NCBI GenBank assembly: GCA_030156825.1
Contig: JASGLU010000004.1
Location: 1 to 50,573, forward strand
DNA: 50,573 bases
Origin: Candidatus Atribacteria bacterium
GTDB lineage: Bacteria; Atribacterota; Atribacteria; Atribacterales; JASGLU01
Direction: 5' to 3'
This document shows, piece by piece, positions 43,108 through 50,573 of this stretch. A program made the translations under genes and the position numbers. Each line of letters starts with the position of its first letter. Position 1 is the first letter of the stretch. Below the pieces are notes generated by a model. That model worked only from the letters and a program-made list of their open reading frames with translations, searched no databases and was not told where the DNA came from.

Positions 43108-45258
43108 TCAAGAAACTACATCTTTAGAAGTTTTTTTCTTAAACTGATCGAATTGAAATCCGATTTTTCCACCGTCTTCCAGAACCAGGTAAGCAGAAAA
43201 CTTTTTCCCTTTTTTAGAGGTAAAACCAGAGATTTTATCTGATTTCCTTTGATTAAGCAACTTTTGCGCCTGGGTACGGGGAATTCTCCGGCCCAAAATA
43301 GTTTTCCAGATGGAAAAAGTACAACCCTCCTTCCAGCGAGAACAGCTGAAAGAGCGCCTATTTTCCAAAACTGGAGCCCCACATAAAGGGCATTCACCTA
43401 AAGGAGCTTGCAATTTTTCTCGAACCCCGTCTTCTTCTTTGTTCTTTATCTTATCTACCATCTCCCGGGTTAGCTGTTTGATCTCTTCCATAAACTTTTC
43501 CCGTAGATAATCTCCCTTTTCTATCATCTTTAGTTTCTTTTCCCATTTACCAGTAAGCTGAGGTGAAGCCAGCTCATCAATGGGGATTTTTTCCACTAAA
43601 CTAATCAGTTCCATTCCCTTAGGCGTGGGAACAAGCGTTTTTCGGTTTCTCTCAAGATACCCTACTTCTATCAACCGTTCTACAATAGCTGCTCGGGTGG
43701 CTGGGGTACCAATACCAGCTTCTTTCATGGCCTCTCTTAATTCTTCTTTTTCTACAAACCTACCGGCACCTTCCATTGCCGAGAGAAGAGTGGCTTCCGT
43801 ATACCGGGGGGGAGCCTTGGTTTCTTTTTCTTCCAGCCAAACTTTCTCTGTTTCTACTCGGTCTCCCTTCTTGACCACCGGCAGAGGTTGCTCTTTTTCT
43901 TTTTTCTCTTGTTTTTCTTCCTCTTCTTCCTCCACTTCCTCTGTTAGATACACCTTTCTCCAGCCGGGTTGGACCAGAACTTTGGATTTACTTAAAAAAA
44001 TTTCTTCTGCTACCTGGGTTTTAATCTGACGATGAGCCCATACCGCCTCCGGATAAAATACACAAATAAAGCGCCTTACCACTAAATCCATAATTTTTTT
44101 CTCGTCATCCCTTAAAGAATCCCAGCGGATTTCCTCTCCCGTGGGAATAATGGCATGATGATCGGTCACTTTAGTCCGGTCAAATATGCGTCGGTCACGA
44201 AGGGCAGATTTTAGATTTATCTTGGGAGAGGCAAATTGCTCAAACCCACATTCTTGTAGCATTGTCCAGGACTTTTGAATCTGTTCCATTAAGTCTTCTG
44301 ACAGGTAACGGGAATCGGTCCGGGGATAGGTAATGAGTTTTCGACTTTCGTACAATCTTTGGGCAATATTTAAAGTTCTCTGAGCAGAAAACCCAAACCG
44401 TTTATTAGCTTCTCGCTGGAGTTCGGTCAAGTCGTAAAGTAGGGGGTGAGGCTCCTTGACTTTACGCTGAGAAAAGCTTACCACTTCCCCTTCCTGGTCT
44501 TTAACTTTCTCTAATACTTTTTCTGCTTCTTTCTGGTCATAGGTTCGGTCTTCCCGGTTATGCCATTTACCCAAATACCTGCCTTTAGCAGAATTAAATT
44601 GGGCAAATATTTCCCAGTAAGGAACCGACTTAAAATTTTGGATCTCTCGTTCCCGATTTACCAAAATAGCTAAGGTAGGAGTCTGTACTCTCCCCACTGA
44701 AAGCAGCAATCGGTAACGAGAAGTAAAAGCCCGAGTACCGTTGATGCCTATCAACCAGTCTCCCTCGGACCGACAGCGGGCAGCGGCAGCCAAAAAGTCA
44801 AATTTATCTCCGGGGAGAATATTTTCCAAAGCTTGTTGAATAGCAGTTTTAGTCATAGAAGACAGCCACAACCGAGAAATCGGTTTTGAACACTTGGTAT
44901 AGTCGTAAATGTAGCGGAAAATTAATTCTCCTTCTCGGCCAGCGTCACAAGCATTGATTATCGTCTCCACTTCCGAAGAAGCCATCAGCTTTTTAATAGC
45001 GTTTAACCGCTTTATAGTGTTACCAATTGCTTTTAATTTAAATTGGTCGGGAATAACCGGCAAAAGGTCTAAGCTCCACCTTCTTAATTTTTTATCGTAG
45101 TATTCGGGGTCAGCCAAATTTACCAGATGCCCTACTGCCCAGGTTACTAAAAAATCACCTGCCTGATAGTAGTTTTCATTTTTTTTGGCTTTGCCCAACA
45201 CTTGAGCAATATCTCGAGCTACACTTGGTTTTTCGGTAATTATTAACTTCTTCCCCAT
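43108..45258 (-). CDS. topB: DNA topoisomerase III
   Basis: TopB (716 aa) is a type IA topoisomerase that decatenates DNA. The TOPRIM domain (MGKKLIITEKPSVARDIAQVLG, then INACDAGREGELIFRYIY at about 102-119) is followed by SVGRVQTPTLAILV and the active-site tyrosine in RKLITYPRTDSRYLS (about Tyr 311), then GIGTPATRAAIVERLIEVGYLER. The C-terminus keeps a zinc-type segment (CPLCGAPV...FSCSRWKEGCTF) and the TopB repeat-like end. A very acidic/basic stretch (EEVEEEEEEKQEKKEKEQ) interrupts the middle. The ATG at 45258 is preferred for spacing to AAGGAG. Confidence 0.94.
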   Translation of the reverse strand: MGKKLIITEKPSVARDIAQVLGKAKKNENYYQAGDFLVTWAVGHLVNLADPEYYDKKLRRWSLDLLPVIPDQFKLKAIGNTIKRLNAIKKLMASSEVETIINACDAGREGELIFRYIYDYTKCSKPISRLWLSSMTKTAIQQALENILPGDKFDFLAAAARCRSEGDWLIGINGTRAFTSRYRLLLSVGRVQTPTLAILVNREREIQNFKSVPYWEIFAQFNSAKGRYLGKWHNREDRTYDQKEAEKVLEKVKDQEGEVVSFSQRKVKEPHPLLYDLTELQREANKRFGFSAQRTLNIAQRLYESRKLITYPRTDSRYLSEDLMEQIQKSWTMLQECGFEQFASPKINLKSALRDRRIFDRTKVTDHHAIIPTGEEIRWDSLRDDEKKIMDLVVRRFICVFYPEAVWAHRQIKTQVAEEIFLSKSKVLVQPGWRKVYLTEEVEEEEEEKQEKKEKEQPLPVVKKGDRVETEKVWLEEKETKAPPRYTEATLLSAMEGAGRFVEKEELREAMKEAGIGTPATRAAIVERLIEVGYLERNRKTLVPTPKGMELISLVEKIPIDELASPQLTGKWEKKLKMIEKGDYLREKFMEEIKQLTREMVDKIKNKEEDGVREKLQAPLGECPLCGAPVLENRRSFSCSRWKEGCTFSIWKTILGRRIPRTQAQKLLNQRKSDKISGFTSKKGKKFSAYLVLEDGGKIGFQFDQFKKKTSKDVVS

Positions 45259-45324
45259 CAACATCTACTCCTTCTTTTGATATCTACTCCCTATCTATCG
45301 GTAAATAAACATTTATCAGTCTTT

Positions 45325-46170
45325 TCAATCCGATTTATTGGCCGGTCGACGGCGAGGAGAATAGGGAGTAGGAATATACTCCACCGATGGTCGTTGCTGC
45401 TGCGGTTGGGGGTAAAGGTCCATCAGTTCATAAACTTCATCCGGGAGTTCTTCCTTTACTGGAAAGCCTAATTCTTTAGCTATTTCTACCGTAATCGGAA
45501 AATCATGGGTCCAACGGCCTTCAGATAAGATTTGAGCCACCTTCTGTGCTTTCTCTTCCGGCATTTTATCGCTGATTAAATTATATATTACCTGATAAAC
45601 CTGTTGGATAGCTTTTCGAGCCACATCTCCCAGAATAAGGGTTTGGTCATCCCGATTAGGATTAGGTTCTTCCAAAGCTCTTAAAATTGAGGCTGCTGGG
45701 TACTGAGCCTCCCGGGTTCCAAGTTGAGGGTCTACCGGCCCTAATACCGCATTGGAATCCATCACGATTTCATCCGCTGATAGTGCAATCAAAGTCCCTC
45801 CCGACATAGCGTAGTGGGGAATAAAAACCGTAACTTTAGCTGGATGCCGCTTAATTGCACAGGCAATTTGTTCGGATGCCAGCACTAATCCGCCTGGGGT
45901 ATGAAGAATAAGGTCAATTGGCATATCGTCTGGAGTCAAATGAATAGCACGCAAAATTTTTTCCGAATCTTCTATATTTATAAAACGAGCAATGGGGAAC
46001 CCTAAAAAACTCATTGCTTCTTGACGATGAATCATAGCAATTACTCGAGAACGCCTTTTTCTCTCTAAATTCCGGATGGCGGCAATTCGTTGTTGATTCA
46101 ACATCTGTTGCCGTAACATCGGATAGTAGAGAGTAAAGATAATTATTAGCAAAATAATATCAAAAAACAT
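45325..46170 (-). CDS. Membrane-anchored ClpP-fold serine protease (SDH_sah/SppA-like)
   Basis: This 281-residue protein has one N-terminal membrane helix (about 3-19) and then a ClpP/crotonase-like domain. DLILHTPGGLVLASEQIACAI (about 86-106) is the oxyanion-side glycine motif, and IPHYAMSGGTLIALSADEIVMDSNAVLGPVDPQLG (about 117-151) holds the likely nucleophile Ser. It matches the serine dehydrogenase proteinase family, cytoplasmic or membrane-bound proteases of unclear substrate. The tail is rich in Pro, Gln and Arg. It follows the fumarase genes by 25 bp; no functional link is obvious. Confidence 0.82.
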   Translation of the reverse strand: MFFDIILLIIIFTLYYPMLRQQMLNQQRIAAIRNLERKRRSRVIAMIHRQEAMSFLGFPIARFINIEDSEKILRAIHLTPDDMPIDLILHTPGGLVLASEQIACAIKRHPAKVTVFIPHYAMSGGTLIALSADEIVMDSNAVLGPVDPQLGTREAQYPAASILRALEEPNPNRDDQTLILGDVARKAIQQVYQVIYNLISDKMPEEKAQKVAQILSEGRWTHDFPITVEIAKELGFPVKEELPDEVYELMDLYPQPQQQRPSVEYIPTPYSPRRRPANKSD

Positions 46171-46195
46171 GTTTTTACCTCCTTGTCAAAATTTG

Positions 46196-46774
46196 TTAGC
46201 CGGTTACTACTTTATGGTTGCTAATTTCATCCTGTTCAAATAGATCACCCCCGTAAGCATCGTATGCTACTATCAAAGGGAAATCTTTTACCCAAATACG
46301 CACCAAAGCCTGAGCCCCTAACTCCGGATAAGCCAAAACCTCTTTTTGGACCACAAACCGAGTAAGATAGGCAGCCGCTCCGCCACAAGCGATGAAGTAA
46401 ATCCCGAGATAATTTTTCAATAGTTCTTTTACTTTGTTTTCTCGGGAACCCTTACCAATGGTAGCTCTAACCCCCAACTGCAAAAAAAATTCCAAATATC
46501 GATCCATTCGCCGGCTGGTGGTGGGGCCAATCGAGCCGATTACTTCTCCCGGAGGAGTAGGACTGGGACCAGCATAGTAAATAACTGCTCCTTCAGGATT
46601 AAACGGTAAAGCATGGTTAGAATTAAAATCAGCTATTAACCTCTTATGAGTCGCATCCCGAGCTAAATAAACTTCCCCATTTAAAAGAACCAGATTCCCC
46701 GCCCGAAGTATTTTCACCTCGTCCAATCCCAAAGGGGTTTCTATGGTTAACCATTCTTGCGTTCTCACCTTCAT
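46196..46774 (-). CDS. Class I fumarase-type hydro-lyase, beta subunit
   Basis: This 192-residue protein corresponds to the C-terminal domain of class I fumarase (FumB-C/TtdB). Motifs are LDEVKILRAGNLVLLNGEVYLARDATHKRL, GAVIYYAGPSPTPPGEVIGSIGPTTSRRMD and KGSRENKVKELLKNYLGIYFIACGGAAAYL. It works with the alpha subunit to interconvert fumarate and malate, or tartrate and oxaloacetate in TtdAB. The ATG at 46774 shares its A with the stop of the alpha gene (TGATG), so it is coupled. The track start six bases earlier is less likely. Confidence 0.92.
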   Translation of the reverse strand: MKVRTQEWLTIETPLGLDEVKILRAGNLVLLNGEVYLARDATHKRLIADFNSNHALPFNPEGAVIYYAGPSPTPPGEVIGSIGPTTSRRMDRYLEFFLQLGVRATIGKGSRENKVKELLKNYLGIYFIACGGAAAYLTRFVVQKEVLAYPELGAQALVRIWVKDFPLIVAYDAYGGDLFEQDEISNHKVVTG

Positions 46775-47616
46775 CACCACTTAAGAGTTTTTTGCCGAAA
46801 AACATGACAGCTACTTACCAAACCAACCGGAAGGCTGGCGATATGGCAAGGATAGCTTTCTATCCGTACTTCCAGGCAGGTATTTTTTCCTCCCACTCCC
46901 TGGGGACCAATCCCTAAGGCATTAATATCTTGCTTCCATTTTTCCTCCAGCTCGCGGTAACGACGATCAGCGTTGACTTGACCCAAAGGACGAGCCAAGG
47001 CATGAGAAGCCAAATAAAGGGCATAAGCCCCATTGCCACCAATTCCCACTCCTACTACCAGAGGAGGACAGGCGCGAGCGGCTTTTTTCTCTAACTCGTT
47101 CAAAACATATTTTTCCACTTCTTCTGGGCCATCTCCTGGGTTAAGCATACCCAAAGCAGTAATATTATCACAGCCTCCACCTTTAACCAACAGAGAAATC
47201 TCCAAACTGTCCCCGGCCATCAAATCAAAAAAATAAACCCCGGGGGTGTTGTCTTCGGTATTCTTCCCCCAAAAAGGGTCAGAAACAATCGATTTTCGAA
47301 AATACCCCTCCCGATACGCTAAACGGATTGCTTCATCCAATCCACTACGGATAGTTCCTCCTTCAACCAGTAGCTGGTCACCCACTCGAACTTCGGCCAT
47401 TACCATTCCCGTATCCTGACAAAGAGGGAGCTTTTTTTCCTGAGCAACCTCATAATTCTCCAAAATCTCAGATACCATTTCTTTGCTTATTTCATTTTCT
47501 TCCTCAGTCAATAAGCGAAGCATATGTTGCCGCAACTCAGGAGGAACGGTTGTATTCAACTCTAAAAGGGCGGTTTTAACCGCCTGGACTATATCATCCC
47601 AGATAACTACCTTCAA
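46774..47616 (-). CDS. Class I fumarase-type hydro-lyase, alpha subunit ([4Fe-4S])
   Basis: This 280-residue subunit carries the oxygen-sensitive [4Fe-4S] cluster. The cluster cysteines are in LPLCQDTGMV (about Cys 65), KKAARACPPLVVGVGIGG (about Cys 182) and SLPVGLVSSCHVFR (near the end). A further motif reads KGGGCDNITALGML, where most family members I know have GGGSEN. The start is a TTG with AGAGGAT before it; that AGGAT is also the outer flank of repeat copy B, so the insertion lies at the edge of its ribosome binding site. Fumarase or tartrate dehydratase cannot be told apart with certainty. Confidence 0.9.
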   Translation of the reverse strand: MKVVIWDDIVQAVKTALLELNTTVPPELRQHMLRLLTEEENEISKEMVSEILENYEVAQEKKLPLCQDTGMVMAEVRVGDQLLVEGGTIRSGLDEAIRLAYREGYFRKSIVSDPFWGKNTEDNTPGVYFFDLMAGDSLEISLLVKGGGCDNITALGMLNPGDGPEEVEKYVLNELEKKAARACPPLVVGVGIGGNGAYALYLASHALARPLGQVNADRRYRELEEKWKQDINALGIGPQGVGGKNTCLEVRIESYPCHIASLPVGLVSSCHVFRQKTLKW

Positions 47617-47626
47617 GAATCATCCT

Positions 47627-47891
47627 CTTCTTTATCGGTTATAATAGGGGCTCCGCCCCCCTTATAACCGAACTATAGAGGGTAACCCCCTATAACCCCC
47701 CGGAAAACTAAAAGATTAAAGACAAAGACCAACTTGAGGGAGTATATTCCCTCCTTCAGTCTTTTCTATGTTGTATCTCTTTTCCGTCATACCCGAAATT
47801 AGTAATCAGGTATCCAAAACGGATTTCTTCTCCCTCCGAGAGGGAATTTTGTTTCCATTGTTATCTGGTGCCGCCATGCGGCATGGCCATC
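47627..47891 (-). mobile_element. Interspersed element, copy B (upstream of the fumarase genes), about 265 bp
   Basis: On the minus strand this reads GATGGCCATGCCGCATGGC, CACCAGATAACAATGGAAAC, a variable centre with two hairpins, GGTCTTTGTCTTTAATC, GGGGGGTTATAGGGGG and a large terminal hairpin (47637-47669, GGTTATAAtaGGGGC/GCCCCccTTATAACC). These blocks match copy A in order and strand. AGGAT flanks both ends (47622-47626 and 47893-47897 as ATCCT on the plus strand). The hairpin TCCCTC-CGA-GAGGGA followed by ATTTTGTTT on the plus strand looks like a terminator. It contains no convincing ORF. Confidence 0.7.
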
Positions 47892-48301
47892 TATCCTTCT
47901 TCTCTTACAATCTCAAAAATTTTACATAGTAGCAATATACTTCATTCGACTTAGAAAGGCAACCACCCACAGTTTACAGAGTAAACCTCCGCTTAAATCA
48001 TAAAATCTATCATTAGCCTAAATCTTTTCCTCAGGGAAAAATTAAGACTAACTTTAATCGTTTGGTAAAAAATAACAACCAAAGCAATTTCCCAAAAGGA
48101 ACAAGTTCAAAGATTAATGGTTATCTTGCTTATTTTTATAATATAATTGATTCATAATCTCCTAACTTATCAGTCTTTCAATTTGAGTTACCCAAAAATG
48201 ACAAGCTCAAAGGAAAAGACTTGATATAGGCTGATTGTTGGCACCTATAGCGCAACTTGGGTTAGGATAAATTTAGATCAAACTGGTCGAGACTAAAAAT
48301 T
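47892..48301. other. AT-rich intergenic region, no gene seen
   Basis: This is 410 bp between repeat copy B and the hydrolase gene. It holds no ORF with a ribosome binding site, no tRNA and no clear structured RNA. TATAAT occurs near 48140, but without a fitting -35 and about 160 bases from the hydrolase start. It may hold the promoters for the two divergent units. Confidence 0.5.
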
Positions 48302-50059
48302 ATGAAAAGAAAACTTTTCTGGCTTACTTTTGCTACAAGTGTATTCTTTTCTCTAACCGGTTTCCTTTTCCCCGGTGAGCTTGTCCAGGCCTTAAGCGAA
48401 GAAAACTTGATCTGGCAGGCAGAATATTCAGTTCAGTTTAAAGACCGACCGGTAGGTAAAGTCATTCTCGGTATGTCACCCCACCCCGAGAATAATCAAT
48501 TGTTCTGGCTTTGGCGCCGGCAAACCATATCTGCTGCCACTATCTCTGGTCTACCTCCGGGAACCAGGATTGAGGAAGCCACTCTGCTCGATCTCCAGGC
48601 CAAACTACCTCTTAGCTATCAAAAACAACAAATTTTCGGTAATCGAAAAAATACCGTTACTTATAGCTTTGATTACCAATCGAACACGGTTACCCTCTCT
48701 CAAACAATGGGAGACTACTCTGCTTCCCAAACGAGCTATCTTAGTAATACTATCTATGACCCTCTTTCCCTTCTTTTCCTGATTTTAGAAAATGATTGGG
48801 AAGAAAAAAGCGAGCTACAACTATTCTCGCTCACCTCCGGCCTGGTAGAAGCCAAACTAAAGGCAAAGGAGTTGCCGTTAACATTAAATTCTACTTCCCA
48901 CTCAACCCAGAAGATAGAGCTAAAAAACCAGAATTTTTCCCAAATTTTATATTTAGACAGAGAGCAAAAATACATAGTTAAAGTTGAGTCCACCGCTCCC
49001 CGGATAAAAATAATTTTAACCGGTTGGCAAGAAAAAGAAATCGAATTGCCCGAAATAATCCAATCTAAGCTTCGTCTTCCTGAACCAAAAAAAACACCGG
49101 TTACTCCTCCTAAGGAAAAATCCGATTTACCTTTCACAGAAAGACAGGCTTTCTTTTACAATCAAAATCTAAGATTAGCTGGCACTTTGACCTTACCCTC
49201 TGTTCAAAGTGGCCCTTTCCCAGCCGTGCTTATTATAGGCGGATCAGGCCCACTGGACCGCAACGGTAATATCCCCGGCAGTATTTTTCAACCCAACCTT
49301 CTCCAAGCCTTAGCCCACAACCTTTCGGCAGCTGGATTTCTTACCTTCCGGTATGACAAGCGGGGAGTGGGACAAAGTAGTGGAGATTATACTACCGCCG
49401 GCTTTTTCGACCTGATAGAAGACGCCCGTTGCGCTTTAAGCTTTCTAAAAAAACAACCAGCGGTCGAGCTAAAACATATTAGTATTCTGGGCCACAGTGA
49501 AGGGGGGATGATTGCTTATAGTTTAACCGCTGAAGAGGCAGTGATATCAGCTTTGATTCTTTTAGCCACTCCTGCTAAACCTTTAGTCGAGCTGGTCAAA
49601 GAACAAACAACATACCTCTATCTTATTTCCGGAATTACCAACCAGGAAACGATTAAAAAAGCTATCGAAAATCAGGAAAAAATAGTTGAAGCCATAAAAG
49701 AAGGAAAAACAACTGTTGAAGGAATCTCTATTCCCCTTTGGAAATGGTGGAAAGAACATCTTGAATTTCAGCCACTCGAATTTCTGGAAAAAGTCCAGGT
49801 ACCAACTTTGATTCTCCAGGGAGGAAAAGATTACCAGGTCACGGAAGAAGACGCTGATATTTTAATCTCCACTTTAGAAAAAAATGGTGTTCCAGCCAAA
49901 AAGCTAATTTTCCCCGAGCTGGACCATTTTTTTAGACCGACAAAAAGTGAACACTCCTCCCCCGAGGAATATTTAAGCCAAAAACGGGTAATTCCTCCCT
50001 ACGTTTTTCAAGAAATTCTTGACTGGTTGGAAACAACAGCTCTTCTCCCAAATAACTAA
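48302..50059 (+). CDS. Secreted alpha/beta hydrolase with a DUF3108-like N-terminal domain
   Basis: This 585-residue exported protein has a signal peptide (KRKLFWLTFATSVFFSLTGFLFPGELVQA). Residues about 35-265 form a beta-rich domain resembling DUF3108-type lipoprotein-like domains (WQAEYSVQFKDRPVGKVILGM). Then comes an alpha/beta hydrolase (about 285-585) with VLIIGGSGPLDRNGN, the nucleophile elbow ILGHSEGGMIAYSL, the acid in LQGGKDYQVTEEDAD and the His in FPELDHFF. The substrate is unknown; esterase or peptidase are both possible. The start codon ATG has no strong Shine-Dalgarno. It stands alone, and repeat E plus a two-way terminator follow. Confidence 0.83.
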   Translation: MKRKLFWLTFATSVFFSLTGFLFPGELVQALSEENLIWQAEYSVQFKDRPVGKVILGMSPHPENNQLFWLWRRQTISAATISGLPPGTRIEEATLLDLQAKLPLSYQKQQIFGNRKNTVTYSFDYQSNTVTLSQTMGDYSASQTSYLSNTIYDPLSLLFLILENDWEEKSELQLFSLTSGLVEAKLKAKELPLTLNSTSHSTQKIELKNQNFSQILYLDREQKYIVKVESTAPRIKIILTGWQEKEIELPEIIQSKLRLPEPKKTPVTPPKEKSDLPFTERQAFFYNQNLRLAGTLTLPSVQSGPFPAVLIIGGSGPLDRNGNIPGSIFQPNLLQALAHNLSAAGFLTFRYDKRGVGQSSGDYTTAGFFDLIEDARCALSFLKKQPAVELKHISILGHSEGGMIAYSLTAEEAVISALILLATPAKPLVELVKEQTTYLYLISGITNQETIKKAIENQEKIVEAIKEGKTTVEGISIPLWKWWKEHLEFQPLEFLEKVQVPTLILQGGKDYQVTEEDADILISTLEKNGVPAKKLIFPELDHFFRPTKSEHSSPEEYLSQKRVIPPYVFQEILDWLETTALLPNN

Positions 50060-50140
50060 AAGAAAGGAGAAGGGTAAAATAAAACTGAGCGTATCCAAAT
50101 CATGCTCGTCAGCGTGCCCACAACGGAACTATTAGAGAGA

Positions 50141-50175
50141 GACTCCATGCTGCTTCGGGGCACCAGATGGCAATA
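50141..50175 (+). repeat. Interspersed element, partial copy E
   Basis: GACTCCATGCTGCTTCGGGGCACCAGATGGCAATA aligns with the left end of copy A (GACCCCCATGCTGCTTGAGCCGCACCAGATAACAAT). It is followed by a CCTCTC-ATTAA-GAGAGG hairpin. A similar piece, CATGCTCGTCAGCGTGCCC, lies 40 bp upstream. The GGGGGTTTAAGGGGG end is missing. Confidence 0.5.
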
Positions 50176-50216
50176 AACCTCTCATTAAGAGAGGAGAGAA
50201 ATTCTTACCTATAATA

Positions 50217-50257
50217 AAAAAAACAGGGGGAAGAGAAACGCTTCCCCCTGTTTTTTT
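50217..50257. terminator. Two-way terminator between the hydrolase and rpmG
   Basis: AAAAAAACAGGGGGAAG-AGAAACG-CTTCCCCCTGTTTTTTT is a perfect 10-bp G/C stem with A and T runs, so it can stop both the hydrolase (+) and rpmG (-) transcripts. On the minus strand the T-run begins right at the rpmG stop. Confidence 0.9.
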
Positions 50258-50409
50258 TATCGTTTGGTTTCTCGATGAACCGTATGCTTCCTACAGGAAG
50301 GACAAAATTTACGAAATTCTAATCGGTTTTTAATATTCTTTTTGTTTCTACTTGCTTGATAATTTCTTCTCCGACATTCGCTACACTCTAAAAGAACCGC
50401 TTCTTGCAC
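50257..50409 (-). CDS. rpmG: 50S ribosomal protein L33
   Basis: This is a 50-residue zinc-ribbon ribosomal protein, too short for the ORF track. The translation from GTG at 50409 is [24 protein letters not shown], then [23 protein letters not shown]. The two CxxC pairs (CSEC and CPSC) form the Zn site, so it is the C+ (zinc) form of L33. AGGGGG lies seven bases before the GTG. It follows tuf by 23 bp. Unusually, secE and nusG do not follow; a strong terminator comes at once. Confidence 0.93.
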   Translation of the reverse strand: MQEAVLLECSECRRRNYQASRNKKNIKNRLEFRKFCPSCRKHTVHRETKR

Positions 50410-50432
50410 TTTAGTTGCCCCCTTAGTAGTTG

Positions 50433-50573
50433 TTACTCAATAATATCAGTTACTACCCCAGCTCCTACAGTTCTACCTCCTTCACGGATAGCAAACCGCA
50501 GACCTTTTTCCATGGCAATCGGGTAGATTAACTTTACCTCTAAGTTAGCATTATCTCCGGGCATAACCATCTC
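50433..50573 (-). CDS. tuf: Elongation factor Tu, C-terminal end (cut by the window)
   Basis: The last 46 codons of EF-Tu, the GTPase that brings aminoacyl-tRNA to the ribosome, are present: [41 protein letters not shown] and TDIIE before TAA. This is the end of domain III. The start lies beyond the right edge. Confidence 0.97.
   Translation of the reverse strand, partial: EMVMPGDNANLEVKLIYPIAMEKGLRFAIREGGRTVGAGVVTDIIE

Noticed and set aside
43580-44029. 149-codon plus-strand ORF inside topB, and similar long antisense ORFs elsewhere
   Set aside because: These are mirror frames of strongly conserved genes with Ser-rich, low-complexity translations and no ribosome binding sites.
47637-47669. 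Large hairpin as a simple terminator of a plus-strand gene
   Set aside because: No plus-strand gene ends there; the hairpin is the conserved end of the interspersed element.
47892-48301. tRNA or riboswitch in the 410-bp gap
   Set aside because: I found no cloverleaf, T-loop GTTCGA-type motif or known aptamer core.
21101-50175. CRISPR array as explanation of the repeats
   Set aside because: The copies are dispersed, have no regular spacers, and no cas gene is present.

Overview
The window reads as a stretch of chromosome from a strictly anaerobic, two-membrane (LPS-type) bacterium. The outer-membrane side is shown by lpxD, lpxC, lpxA, lpxI, lpxB, an MsbA-type exporter, OmpH/Skp, BamA and TamB. 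The anaerobic side is shown by a complete six-gene Rnf complex in the order C-D-G-E-A-B, a two-subunit oxygen-sensitive class I fumarase, and a TM1266-type regulator of iron-only hydrogenase systems. LpxI instead of LpxH, no fabZ between lpxC and lpxA, and an S55 (SpoIVB-type) peptidase beside tamB argue against an ordinary proteobacterium. A lineage such as Atribacterota or another deep anaerobic diderm is possible, but I cannot place it from sequence alone.

Layout. 1-285: edge of a possible IS21-type insertion sequence and unrecognised DNA. 286-2180 (-): a heavy-metal P1B ATPase split by a one-base frameshift and lacking the SEHPL histidine. 2435-3987 (+): IscS and IscU. 4174-8540 (+): Spy-like periplasmic protein, response regulator, PAS/HAMP histidine kinase, MFS transporter. 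8532-19100 (-): one long gene row, in transcription order UroD-fold protein, KtrB, biotin carboxylase, RnfCDGEAB, FGGY sugar kinase, TM1266 protein. 19234-21100 (+): HflK and HflC, probably from a leaderless promoter. 21393-24367: a secreted double-PepSY protein divergent from a two-component system whose response regulator gene is interrupted by a small insertion. 24588-25562 (+): class II aldolase. 25724-47616 (-): about 17 genes in one direction: fumarase alpha and beta, membrane serine protease, TopB, MurA, MreB, S55 peptidase, TamB, BamA, OmpH, LpxD, LpxC, LpxA, LpxI, LpxB, MsbA, Ddl. 48302-50059 (+): secreted alpha/beta hydrolase. 50257-50573 (-): L33 and the end of EF-Tu.

How the genes fit together. 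The 25.7-43.0 kb row makes peptidoglycan precursors and lipid A, inserts outer-membrane proteins and sets cell shape. The 8.5-19.1 kb row couples ferredoxin/NAD redox to an ion gradient (Rnf) and places a cation-coupled K+ channel and a biotin carboxylase beside it. Two sensor systems plus Spy and PepSY proteins look like envelope-stress sensing.

The most unusual signal is a family of short non-coding interspersed elements (about 100-265 bp). I see copies or partial copies at about 21101-21258, 22345-22517, 28555-28642, 47627-47891 and 50141-50175. They share short blocks (CACCAGATAACAATG, GTCTTTG, GGGGGGTTTAAGGGGGG plus a G/C hairpin) around a variable hairpin that often looks like a terminator. 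The copy at 22345 sits inside the response regulator gene and is flanked by AGGATA. Removing it with one AGGATA restores the reading frame and the normal family length, so it behaved as a mobile element. The copy at 47627 is also flanked by AGGAT. I see no protein able to move it.
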